DNA from: a virus
IMG/VR virus record: IMGVR_UViG_3300045125_000055
Location: 1-31,565 of that record
Strand: one strand, 5' to 3'
DNA: 31,565 nucleotides
A program made the position numbers and the translations under genes. This document shows, piece by piece, positions 6,995-14,040 of the stretch; position 1 is the first letter of the stretch; each line of letters opens with the position of its first letter. The notes under the pieces were generated by a model, which had not been told where the DNA came from, did not search any database, and saw nothing but the letters and a program-made list of their open reading frames with translations.

Positions 6995-7458
6995 TAGAAC
7001 GGCACGTCGTCGACTTCGTCCTTCAGATCCTTAGGAGGAACCGGAGGGAGGTTGTGCGGAATCGCCGGATCGTAGAAGCCGATCTCGAAGTTGACGTACT
7101 GCCCATTCTGGACACCGCGAGCGGTGACCGTGCGGCCGAGCAGGTGCGTCTGCGCGAAGGCGTCGTCGAGGAACTGCATAGGCTCGATGCCGTTCTCCTT
7201 CAGCTCGGCGATCTCCGGCCCGGTCAGGGCCGCCGCGATCACCGCGCGAAGCTTCCACAGCATCTTGCCCGAGACCGGAGCCCACCAGTCGAGTTCGCCC
7301 TGAGCGTTCGACATGGTGATGACGACCTGCGGGTTGCCCTGCTTGTCGACGATCTGCGAGCCGTCCTTCTTCTTCGACGTCACGCGGACGATGTCCACGA
7401 CGTGCGTGCCGAGGCCGAGCTTGGCGGTCTTGCCGCCGGTGTCGTCAAGCCATCCCAC
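6994..7458 (-). CDS. ssb: Single-stranded DNA-binding-like protein
   Basis: The 154-aa protein ends in PPVPPKDLKDEVDDVPF, an acidic, proline-preceded tip like the SSB C-terminal peptide (DDIPF) that recruits partner proteins. The body is beta-rich: THVVDIVRVTSKKKDGSQIV, PQVVITMSNAQGELDWW and LLGRTVTARGVQNGQYVNF, consistent with an OB fold. ATG 7458 overlaps the ATPase gene by 14 bases. Sak4-type annealases are known to work with a cognate phage SSB, so the neighbourhood supports the call. The fold itself is inferred, and another early protein with an acidic tail is the alternative. Confidence 0.65.
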   Translation of the reverse strand: MGWLDDTGGKTAKLGLGTHVVDIVRVTSKKKDGSQIVDKQGNPQVVITMSNAQGELDWWAPVSGKMLWKLRAVIAAALTGPEIAELKENGIEPMQFLDDAFAQTHLLGRTVTARGVQNGQYVNFEIGFYDPAIPHNLPPVPPKDLKDEVDDVPF

Positions 7459-8317
7459 GGTCGGCCTCCATCTGCTTCATGCGTTCGATGGCCTGCGCGA
7501 GGTTCTTGCCGTTCGCCAAGTTGTCCTCGATGTACTTGACGATCTTCTTCTGCGTCTCGAGGTCCGGAACGTTGACGACCATGCTTTGGGCGATGGCTGC
7601 CAGTTCCTTCGTCGACTTCGCCCCGGCCTTCGAGCGCGCCGCGGCGTACGCCTCGTAGGAGTTTTCGAGCACAGCAGGCGTCCCGCGGTAGCGGCACTTG
7701 GCCTCCCATGCCCCCGGCGCTGCGCGCAGGATGCGGCGTCCGGTCACCAAGATCTTCTCGTTCTCGGTCACCGTGTGGTCGATGTCGGCGAACAGGATGG
7801 TGTCGGCCCACGCGGTGATGAGAACCGACCGACTTCTGGTGCACCGACAACTCCCACTTCGTGTAATCCGACCCGCTCGGGTTCGTCATCGTCCGGACCG
7901 TCGAGTGCGCGATCAGGATGACCTCGATGCCGCGCGAAAGGCGCAGCCCGTCGAGGAGCCCGAGCAGCTCCATCCAACGGTCGACGGCGCGGGCGTAGCC
8001 CTTGCCGTAGCCGATGTCCTCGATCGTGCGGACGTCGGCCTCGGCGCAGACGTCGGCGAAGATGTACTTCTCCAAGGCGTCGAGCGTGTCGATGACGATC
8101 GTCGTGTAACCCGCCGGGAAGTCGGTGATGGTTTCCTTGACGGCCTTCCAGTTGCACGGCGTGCAACGGTCGACCTCGAGGGCACCCGACCCGCGTTCGA
8201 TGTCCAAGAACAGGGGTTCGAGCTCCCGGCCGCGAACGTCGATTTCCCGACGCCGGGGCGGCCGTAGACGAGGATGCGGTCCGGAGCGAATGACCGTCCT
8301 TTGATGATCTCAACCAT
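7445..8317 (-). CDS. Sak4-like RecA/AAA ATPase (single-strand annealing), frame broken twice
   Basis: This P-loop ATPase is of the phage AAA_24/Sak4 type, a shortened RecA relative that promotes annealing. Walker A is GRPGVGKST (about residues 20-28) and Walker B is TTIVIDTLDALE. A Ser/His strand LIAHSTVRTMTNP and a W-containing KWELSVHQK follow, then a C-terminal helical domain. The frame breaks at GGGG 8213-8216 (one added base gives NPLFLDIERGSG) and again at about 7822-7832 (restoring LITAWADTILFADID). The repaired length is about 290 aa. ATG 8317 overlaps the XRE gene by 8 bases. It should act with the SSB-like protein and YqaJ exonuclease. Confidence 0.85.
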
Positions 8318-8522
8318 CGAAAGTCTCCTTCAAACTCTTCTGCTGCAGACCAAGCAGTTCCTGCTCGGTCAGTTCCAACGAAATCAGGACAAGCATGCGG
8401 TGACGACGCGAAACCGCCTGCCCCTGACACCACAACGAAACCGTGCTTTGAGCGACCTTCAGCACCGAGGCGAAGGCCGTGATCGAGCCGAACTTCTCGT
8501 TGATCTTGTCGCGAAGGGTCAC
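8310..8522 (-). CDS. Cro/XRE-type helix-turn-helix regulator
   Basis: This 70-aa protein begins at GTG 8522. A helix-turn-helix spans about residues 15-40: AFASVLKVAQSTVSLWCQGQ, followed by HRMLVLISLELTEQELL. This matches YdaS/Cro-like regulators. It lies in the first early transcript and no divergent repressor, operator pair or integrase is seen, so it more likely times early expression than maintains lysogeny. No effector domain is present. Confidence 0.8.
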   Translation of the reverse strand: MTLRDKINEKFGSITAFASVLKVAQSTVSLWCQGQAVSRRHRMLVLISLELTEQELLGLQQKSLKETFDG

Positions 8523-8528
8523 GACTGG

Positions 8529-8783
8529 TCACCCCGCGGCGACCCCTCGGTGATTACGACGTCGTCCATGAAGGACGTCGAGAAGTTCAGCTTTTTCTTC
8601 ATGATCGGCCAGCTGCTGCCGGATGGCCTGCTCGGTGCGGCCGGTGATGACCGCGAGGTCGGCGAGCGGGGCCCCGGTCGACTCAAGCCTGTAGAGGGCT
8701 TCGAGTTGCTGTTGGTTCCAACGCTTGCACATGCGGTCGAGGTGCGGCTTGCGCACGACGGTGCGGGGTTTGCGGTGGCTCAT
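8529..8783 (-). CDS. Small helix-turn-helix DNA-binding protein
   Basis: The read-through frame gives 84 aa. A basic N-terminus (HRKPRTVVRKPHLDRM) is followed by a three-helix domain: WNQQQLEALYRLESTGAP, LADLAVITGRTEQAIRQQLA, similar to SANT/GcrA-like folds. ATG 8783 overlaps the tiny membrane gene as ATGA. The C-terminus is doubtful: at an A run near 8590-8600 a shift would replace a basic tail with LNFSTSFMDDVVITEGSPRG and end in a GTGA overlap with the XRE gene. That ending fits the coupling seen everywhere else and may be the true one. DNA binding is likely; the target is unknown. Confidence 0.65.
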   Translation of the reverse strand: MSHRKPRTVVRKPHLDRMCKRWNQQQLEALYRLESTGAPLADLAVITGRTEQAIRQQLADHEEKAELLDVLHGRRRNHRGVAAG

Positions 8784-8899
8784 TCTTCACCTCCGAGGGC
8801 CTTGTAGATCAGAAGGCCGATCCCGAAGAACCCGATGATCAGCATCATGCCGACACCGAAGTCGATAAAACAATCCAGAAGGGTCAACTCTTCGTGCAT
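8780..8899 (-). CDS. Tiny single-pass membrane protein
   Basis: A 39-aa protein begins at ATG 8899 with GGAG eight bases upstream and ends in an ATGA overlap with the next gene. After an acidic start (MHEELTLLDC) residues about 11-32 form one hydrophobic helix (FGVGMMLIIGFFGIGLLIYK). It is the first gene after the promoter. Early phage membrane peptides of this kind often interfere with host membrane functions or superinfection, but no family is recognised. Confidence 0.65.
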   Translation of the reverse strand: MHEELTLLDCFIDFGVGMMLIIGFFGIGLLIYKALGGEE

Positions 8900-8910
8900 C
8901 TAAGTGCTCC

Positions 8911-8935
8911 AAACGCCCTAGGTTGGGCGCGGTTT
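8911..8935 (-). promoter_or_regulatory. Leader hairpin before the first early gene
   Basis: The stem GCCC/GGGC has a six-base loop (CGCCC at 8914-8918 with GGGCG at 8925-8929) and flanking AAAC/GTTT. It lies in the 5' leader just before the ribosome site of the gene at 8899. There is no U run, so it is not a classical terminator; it may stabilise the leader or affect early translation. Confidence 0.45.
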
Positions 8936-8955
8936 CCATGATGCCGCCATGCGAT

Positions 8956-8964
8956 ATTATAACA
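8956..8964 (-). promoter_or_regulatory. Extended -10 promoter for the early operon
   Basis: On the minus strand TGTTATAAT reads TG-N-TATAAT, a perfect extended -10 element (TATAAT at 8961-8956). No TTGACA-like box is seen at the usual distance, which is acceptable for extended -10 promoters. Transcription would start near 8949 and run left into the early genes. It sits in the largest intergenic gap of the genome (8900-9004), which is clearly richer in A/T than its surroundings. Confidence 0.65.
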
Positions 8965-9004
8965 AGACCCACCCCTAAAGATTTCTTCGGAAGTTGTGAA
9001 ACGC

Positions 9005-9418
9005 TTACGATTTACGGGGAATCCTGCGCCTATTTTTTTCAGATAAAGCGCGGAGGAGGCCCTTCAGGTCGGCCTCGTGCACGAGGAAGTACCCGGCGGC
9101 AGGCTTCACCACCCCGATCTTGTCGGTCCCGTCGAGGATGACGGTGACCTCATCCTGCGCCACGCGCGGCCATCCGGCCGTCGCGGGCTCCACGGGATGC
9201 AGCGTGGCCACGACCACCTTCGTGGTGCCGCAGCCGCAAAGAAACACCAACAGGCAAAGTAGACCAGAACGTCGAGCCTTCTCTTTGAGTTCATCGACGG
9301 GGGTGGCTGTCAGCTCGGTGTTGCCGTGCGTGACTTCGCCGGTGGTCTTCTGCTTCTCGAACGCGATGCCGAGCACCTTGGCGAGCAGGTCCGTGATGAG
9401 GCCGACCAGCCACGTCAT
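9005..9418 (-). CDS. Membrane protein with buried lipobox, possible spanin locus
   Basis: One open frame of 137 aa from ATG 9418 (ATGA overlap). The N-terminus is hydrophobic (MTWLVGLITDLLAKVLGIAF), followed by a polar stretch. About residue 50 onward reads KARRSGLLCLLVFLCGCGTT, a textbook lipoprotein signal with n-region, hydrophobic core and LCGC lipobox. A lipobox should be at an N-terminus, so two genes are probably collapsed: an inner-membrane protein and a small lipoprotein starting at ATG 9294 in the neighbouring frame, after a one-base repair near 9285. That arrangement would resemble nested Rz/Rz1 spanins. The end carries KPAAGYFLVHEADLKGLLRA. Confidence 0.55.
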   Translation of the reverse strand: MTWLVGLITDLLAKVLGIAFEKQKTTGEVTHGNTELTATPVDELKEKARRSGLLCLLVFLCGCGTTKVVVATLHPVEPATAGWPRVAQDEVTVILDGTDKIGVVKPAAGYFLVHEADLKGLLRALSEKNRRRIPRKS

Positions 9419-9570
9419 GAGATGTGACCCTCGACCACGTCGGCCTTCGAGAACGGAATCGACTCGCGGTACTTCACGACGAACAGCCGCCAGTGGTACC
9501 AAGCGGTCCACGGGAACAAGAAGCCCAGACCGCAGGCCAAGATGACCTCGCCGATTGTCGGTGTGCCCAT
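9415..9570 (-). CDS. Small membrane protein
   Basis: A 51-aa protein from ATG 9570 to a stop at 9417-9415. It has one hydrophobic helix (VILACGLGFLFPWTAWYHW) followed by a basic, polar tail. It ends in an ATGA overlap with the next gene. Its place among holin-like genes suggests a lysis accessory role. Confidence 0.6.
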   Translation of the reverse strand: MGTPTIGEVILACGLGFLFPWTAWYHWRLFVVKYRESIPFSKADVVEGHIS

Positions 9571-9576
9571 GTCGAC

Positions 9577-9748
9577 TCACGCAGTAAGCATGGCCGACGA
9601 TGACGGCAACCATTGAAGATCGCAGGGACACGGCCTGCCATCTGGGCCATCTGTACACGCGCGAGTTCTCGCGGCCGAACATGCCGACGATCATGATTGC
9701 CATGCCGACCAGACCGCAGAGGTTGGCGATCCAGTACAGCACGGTCAT
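9577..9748 (-). CDS. Small membrane protein, end uncertain
   Basis: ATG 9748 overlaps the holin-like stop as ATGA. The protein has an N-terminal helix (LYWIANLCGLVGMAIMIVGM) and a second hydrophobic segment near SSMVAVIVGHAYC, with a basic loop between (two-pass topology). In the assembled frame it runs on without a sensible stop. A shift near 9590-9600 would end it at 9577, seven bases before the next start, giving about 57 aa. A membrane or lysis accessory role is likely; the family is unknown. Confidence 0.5.
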
Positions 9749-10041
9749 GGGACGGGCTTCTTTCGCAGGGAATCCTCGACGCGCTGTCCGAGGATCTCGA
9801 CCGTCTTCAGGCCGATGGTGCCGAGAATGAACGCAAGGCCCGTCGACCACTTCGGATCGTTCAGGTTGAGCATGGCGAGGATCACCGGCGTCAGGTAGTT
9901 CGCGCACCCGACGCCCGCCGCGATCGACGAGACGGTGACGCCGATGTTCTCGAGCGCGCGCTTGCCGAGCGTGATGAGCGCGCCAACCGTCCCGGCGATG
10001 CAGAGGGTCAGGTCGATGCCGAGAGTCTTGAGGGAGTCCAT
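9745..10041 (-). CDS. Putative holin (three hydrophobic segments)
   Basis: A 98-aa protein from ATG 10041 (TAATG overlap). Hydrophobic segments are LTLCIAGTVGALITL, VSSIAAGVGCANYLTPVILA and WSTGLAFILGTIGLKTVEIL, with a charged end (RVEDSLRKK). The size, topology and position after the tail fibres fit a holin that forms the membrane lesion for lysis. No family-specific motif is seen. Confidence 0.6.
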   Translation of the reverse strand: MDSLKTLGIDLTLCIAGTVGALITLGKRALENIGVTVSSIAAGVGCANYLTPVILAMLNLNDPKWSTGLAFILGTIGLKTVEILGQRVEDSLRKKPVP

Positions 10042-10406
10042 TAGTCCGGCTTCTTGACTTTGTCGAGGGCCAGCTGAATCAGGCCGCGCAGCCGCTCTTC
10101 GCTCCACGAGAGCACGACCTTCTTGGCCTCGGGTCCGACGCGCGCGAGGAGCAGGGCTTTGGCCAACTCGATCGCCTTCTTCTTTTCCTCTTCGGTCACG
10201 ACGCCGTCCTCGTTGGCTTGGCGAAGTGCTTCGACGTAGGAGCTCCGAACGTCCTGCGTGGCAAGCAGGATCTGTTCCATGGCTTCGGTCTGCGCCTCGT
10301 TGAACTTGGCCTTTTTTGCCAACCAACGAAGGCCGAGTGCCACGAGCGTGAGCAGCAGCCCGAGTAGCAGGTCGGTGAGATCGGCGTTTTCGAGGAGTTT
10401 GCTCAT
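10041..10406 (-). CDS. Single-pass membrane protein, LLH-holin-like
   Basis: A 121-aa protein with one N-terminal membrane helix (DLLLGLLLTLVALGLRWLAKK) followed by a long charged helical region. It contains NEDGVVTEEEKKKA, an acidic loop like an EF-hand. Phage LLH-type holins share this one-helix plus coiled cytoplasmic tail plan. No strong ribosome site is visible at ATG 10406. The neighbouring three-helix protein may be the true holin and this one a partner. Confidence 0.6.
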   Translation of the reverse strand: MSKLLENADLTDLLLGLLLTLVALGLRWLAKKAKFNEAQTEAMEQILLATQDVRSSYVEALRQANEDGVVTEEEKKKAIELAKALLLARVGPEAKKVVLSWSEERLRGLIQLALDKVKKPD

Positions 10407-10496
10407 GGTTGTAAGGTCGGCTGGCGCGAAGGGAAAAGTGTCGTCTCAGGAGGAAATGGAGAAGAGTTGGAAGGAATCGAGGTTCGCGGCAGCCGA

Positions 10497-11228
10497 TTAG
10501 GTGGTGACCTTGTACCGGATGACGATGACGGCGTCCGCAGCGAACGCAGTCGGCGATCCGGTCGCGGTGAATGTGACGTTCAGAACGTCGAGCGCCGTGG
10601 GCGTCAGGTTCTGATTGAGGAGCAGGCTCGTCGCGGTGTTGGCCGTGATGGCGCTGCCGCCGGTTGAGTTGGTCGTGAAGGCCGTCGACGCCATGTTGAA
10701 ACCTTGGGTTTGGTTCGCAACTTGGATTGACCAGTAGTTCGTCGCGCTCGTCGAGATGGTGGTCGGATTGACCACGTAGGCGTTGACGATCGTCATGCCG
10801 GACGGGGCGACGGCGAGCAGCTTAGTGGCCGTGCCTGAGACCGCCCCGGTCGTGACGGTGACGAGGTGTTCGCGCGCGTCGACCTGCGACTTGTTTACGG
10901 CATGGGTCGAGGCAGATCCGGCCGCGAGGGCTGTGATCTGCTGCGAGCCCATGTTGATCGCGCCGGTCATCGTGCCGCCGCTCAGCGGCAGCGAGCCGCC
11001 GCCCGCCGACTCGGTGTTTGAGAGCAGCGAGACCCACGCCGAGTTGGCGGCGTTGCGGATCTTCAGGACGTTGCCCGACGAGGTGTCGAGCCACAGTTGC
11101 CCGGCGACCGGGGAGGCCGGGGCGGTCGCCGACCTGAACAGGTTCTGCAGGTTGGCGAAGTTCGTGTTGATGGTCGACTGAGACGCCGCGAGCGTGTCAG
11201 ACGAGTTGATCGTAATGATGTCGGCCAT
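10497..11228 (-). CDS. Tail fibre protein
   Basis: A 243-aa protein. The N-terminus (INSSDTLAASQSTINTNFAN) is the short attachment helix seen at the start of many phage fibres. It is followed by APASPVAGQLWLDTSSGN and LPLSGGTMTGAINMGSQQIT, both common fibre modules, and a Thr/Ser/Ala-rich beta C-terminus likely to form a receptor-binding head. It is the last gene of the fibre block. No chaperone-type autoproteolytic domain is seen. Confidence 0.8.
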   Translation of the reverse strand: MADIITINSSDTLAASQSTINTNFANLQNLFRSATAPASPVAGQLWLDTSSGNVLKIRNAANSAWVSLLSNTESAGGGSLPLSGGTMTGAINMGSQQITALAAGSASTHAVNKSQVDAREHLVTVTTGAVSGTATKLLAVAPSGMTIVNAYVVNPTTISTSATNYWSIQVANQTQGFNMASTAFTTNSTGGSAITANTATSLLLNQNLTPTALDVLNVTFTATGSPTAFAADAVIVIRYKVTT

Positions 11229-11238
11229 GGCTTAAATC

Positions 11239-11431
11239 CTACTCTGTCGGTGGGGTCGGCTCGATGAAGCGCGGCGTGGCGTTCGCGTCGTACGTCCACC
11301 CGGGCGCGCAGCGTTCGTCGGCGTCGAGTTGGACTGGTAGTCATGTCGGGCCAGAGCGATTCGCCGCCGCCCCAAATGATGACGTTGGAAACGATGCCGT
11401 CGGCATCGACGAGTGCCCATCGGTCGTTCAT
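11239..11431 (-). CDS. Small fibre-associated protein, frame broken
   Basis: ATG 11431 overlaps the glycine-rich gene as ATGA. It begins MNDRWALVDADGIVSNVIIW, with SLWPDM following. A shift near 11335-11342 joins this to VQLDADERCAPGWTYD and FIEPTPPTE, ending at 11239, for about 63 aa. The order (ENGxVxNxxVW, then GWxY, then PxP) is that of small proteins found beside phage fibres and of fibre-assembly N-termini. An assembly or attachment role is likely, but is inference. Confidence 0.6.
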
Positions 11432-12403
11432 TCAAACTCCCAACAAATCAGGATCGCACCGTTGCCACCTTTGCCGCCTCCTCCGCCTGCAGTTGATGCG
11501 GCTCCGCCGCCGCCACCACCACCAGTGCCACGGAAGCCCGCGCCGCCTGCTCCGCCTGCACCGCTCGTCGCGGTCTCGCCGCCGGAACCACCGCCACCGC
11601 CGCCGTAGGCGTACCACGGTGTCCACGGATCAGGAGGCGTTTTCTGTTTAAGAACCCAGTCCCAAAACTTTTGGCCGATCACTTGCGAGGCGATGCCGTC
11701 GCGTCCATAGCCAAGATTAATGGACGAAGCCGAAACATCGCCCATGATCTGACCGGGATTTATTTCGACGTGCTGCTGTGAGTTTTTCCGGATCCACCAG
11801 CCCCACCGCTCATTCCATTGTTGGCAGGAAACGTGCCAAATCCATACGATGACGTTGCACCTGAACCTGTAGTCCCAGTTCCTCCGACGGCTCCTGCATA
11901 TCCGTTTAGCCCATTTCCAGGATTTCCACCGCTCACGTTGCCTGTGCCTCCGGCACTGCCACCGCCGCTGCTACCCGCATAGATCGATGAGTTGTAGGTT
12001 TGGTTTGCGCTGATAATGACGAACGGGTTGAACGATATTTGACTAGTGCCACCGCCCGTTCCGGCGTTTGATGTTCCATCGGTTGTTGGAGCGGTGCCAC
12101 CTGTGCCGCCTGCTCCGACCGTGCAGATCATGCGATTGGCCCCCTGCAAATGGAGCAACTCAACGGGTAGACGATAGTAGACTTTAAAGCCACCTCCCGA
12201 ACCACCCCGCCTCCTCCGGCATTTGTTCCACTTGCGATTCGACCGCTTCCACCTCCGCCGCCTGCACCCACGACGAAAAAAGTTACATATTTCGCGTGAT
12301 GCAGGAACGGAATCGTCTGCGTCACTTCGATCAACTGCCACTGGCACGGGATGCGAAGACCCTTGGCGTTTGCTCCCGTTCCTCTCATGACTCCGTCGTT
12401 CAT
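11428..12403 (-). CDS. Glycine-rich tail fibre protein, frame broken twice
   Basis: After repair this is a 325-aa protein of the phage glycine-rich domain group, which fold as sheets of polyglycine helices and serve as fibre tips or adhesins. It starts MNDGVMRGTGANAKGLRIPC at ATG 12403 (TGATG overlap). It runs through KYVTFFVVGAGGGGG, ICTVGAGGTGGTAP and several poly-Gly segments to GNGAILICWEFE. Two one-base repairs restore it: at CCCC 12205-12208 (gives GGSGGGFKVYYRLPV) and at TTTTT 11783-11787 (gives GKNSQQHVEINPGQI). Both are homopolymers on the assembled strand. Confidence 0.8.
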
Positions 12404-12826
12404 CAGTAGGTGCTTCCGAAAACGTGGATGTTGAACGTCTCGGCCTTCTCCGTCGATGCGTATAACTTGCACGAAGCCGATGAGACTTGACCTTGCAGTA
12501 CAAGATCGGCAAGCACGGGAACGTTTACGGCATACGCCGCTGCCGTCGCCGAAGCCGTCACGGAGGGAATGATGGTCTCAGCGATGAGCCGCTTCGTTGT
12601 TCCTCCGTCGGTCGAAAGGAAGAACCGAATCATGCCTGCGGTCGTCGTTCCCGTTGCCTGCACGAAGACTGCCATTATGCGCTTGCCGACGCCGCTCCCT
12701 TGAGCCGTCGAAGGCCCCGCCGCGATTTCGACCGTCGTCCCGCTTCCGTCGCGGTTCGCGTTTGCCGTTGAGACGCTGAGAGATCTCGACCGTCGGTGCG
12801 ACGCTGTATTGTGCGCTCGTTGCCAT
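12403..12826 (-). CDS. Fibre-region structural protein, frame broken
   Basis: ATG 12826 overlaps the collagen fibre stop as TGATG. It starts [15 protein letters not shown] and, after a shift in a CT repeat near 12778-12786, continues LSVSTANANRDGSGTTVEIA to AETFNIHVFGSTY (about 141 aa). The protein is beta-rich and Thr/Ala/Gly-rich (FLSTDGGTTKRLIAETIIP). Similar small proteins accompany phage fibres and may form trimeric beta domains. No catalytic motif is seen. Confidence 0.6.
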
Positions 12827-14040
12827 CAGATAATCCCGTTGAAGAAGAACATGTAATCAGGCGCGGACGTTCCACCGCCGCCGCCGCTGTTCGCGATCCA
12901 CTTCAGACCCGTTGTCTCCGCCGAGTCAGCCGAGAGGATATACCCGTCCGTGCCGATCGCGAGCCGCGAGTCTGCCGAAGCGGTGCGCGTGAAGATGTCG
13001 CCCTTCGTCGTGAGAGGCGAGGTGAACGTCGCCGCCGCCCACACGAGGCCCGTAGTCTGACCGCTGTCAGCCTTGAGATAGTAGCCGTCGGTGCCGACGC
13101 CGAGGCGAGCGAGCGCGGAAGCGTTGCGCGTGAGGATGTCGCCTTTTGTCGTCAGCGTCGAAGTGCCGCCTTCCGGCCCTTGTGGCCCGGTCGCGCCCGT
13201 CGAACCCTGCGGGCCAGTTGCGCCTTGTGGCCCGGTGTCACCCTTTGCGCCTTGCGGGCCAGTTGCACCCGTCGAACCCTGCGGGCCAGTTGCGCCCTGA
13301 GGCCCTGTGTCGCCCTTTGCGCCTTGCGGGCCAGTTGCACCCGTCGAACCCTGCGGGCCAGTTGCGCCCTGAGGCCCTGTGTCGCCCTTTGCTCCTTGGG
13401 GACCTTGTGCGCCTGCCGCACCTTGAGCACCCTGCGCGCCGTCGGCACCCTTTGCTCCCTGAGGACCTTGCGCTCCTTGAGCGCCGTCGGCACCCTGCGG
13501 TCCCGCCGCGCCTGTATCGCCCTTCGCGCCCTGGGGTCCCTGAGCACCGTCCGCACCCTTAGCACCCTGCGGTCCCTGCGAGCCCTGAGCACCTTGTGCG
13601 CCTTGAGGTCCTTGTGAACCTTGCACGCCTTGCGCGCCTTGAGCACCCGTCGCACCGATGCCCTTGCGCGCGCCAGTGTTGTCGATGACGTACCAGCCGT
13701 CGTCGTCGTAGGCAGCCGTGTCGCCGACCGAGAGAGTCGCCTTGAACAGGGTGCGGTACACCGTCGAGCCACTCGTGTCTTTCAGGCGCACCGTCAATGT
13801 GATCGCGGCCGTGTCGACGTTCGAGATCGTCAGCCCACGAACCACGTGCTCGGTCGACGAGGCCGGGGCGGCGAGCACCGTCACGGCCGTCGTGCCGTTC
13901 AGGTCGGTGTGCTGCACCTTCGCCACGTACGTCGTGGTCGTGTGCTCGGCGTACGAGACGACCGCAGCGGGCTGCGTCGTGGCGACGGCACCGCCGAGCA
14001 GTGCTTCGAGCGTCTGGGTTGTGGCCGCGATGGTGAGCAT
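12826..14040 (-). CDS. Collagen-like tail fibre protein
   Basis: A 404-aa protein from ATG 14040 (TAATG overlap). Residues about 1-125 form a beta domain ([39 protein letters not shown]). About 128-290 is uninterrupted Gly-X-Y collagen repeat rich in GPQGA, GAKGD and GSTGA, predicted to make a triple helix. The rest has two copies of a TTKGDI-TR-AS-RL-GTDGY-ADS-TTGL-W module of about 50 residues and a glycine-rich end, FFFNGII. A trimeric adhesin or fibre shaft is the likely role. The collagen block contains a 72-bp tandem repeat. Confidence 0.85.
   Translation of the reverse strand: MLTIAATTQTLEALLGGAVATTQPAAVVSYAEHTTTTYVAKVQHTDLNGTTAVTVLAAPASSTEHVVRGLTISNVDTAAITLTVRLKDTSGSTVYRTLFKATLSVGDTAAYDDDGWYVIDNTGARKGIGATGAQGAQGVQGSQGPQGAQGAQGSQGPQGAKGADGAQGPQGAKGDTGAAGPQGADGAQGAQGPQGAKGADGAQGAQGAAGAQGPQGAKGDTGPQGATGPQGSTGATGPQGAKGDTGPQGATGPQGSTGATGPQGAKGDTGPQGATGPQGSTGATGPQGPEGGTSTLTTKGDILTRNASALARLGVGTDGYYLKADSGQTTGLVWAAATFTSPLTTKGDIFTRTASADSRLAIGTDGYILSADSAETTGLKWIANSGGGGGTSAPDYMFFFNGII
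13177..13392. repeat. Three tandem 72-bp repeats in the collagen coding region
   Basis: Units begin at 13177, 13249 and 13321. The last two are almost identical over 72 bases and the first is diverged at several positions. Each encodes 24 residues, eight Gly-X-Y triplets, so the repeat can gain or lose copies without breaking frame or the collagen helix. Copy number in this assembly is uncertain. Confidence 0.85.

Noticed and set aside
8787-8972. Open frame of 61 codons over the promoter
   Set aside because: It starts upstream of the promoter and overlaps the better supported 39-aa gene in another frame; composition is shadow-like.
10407-10496. Long-range inverted repeat CGGCTG/CAGCCG in the fibre-holin gap
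   Set aside because: Arms are six bases and about 70 bases apart with no U run, so not a credible terminator.
10449-10500. Plus-strand AGGAGG plus ATG with a 13-codon frame
   Set aside because: Too short and opposite to all genes; likely chance in a purine-rich gap.
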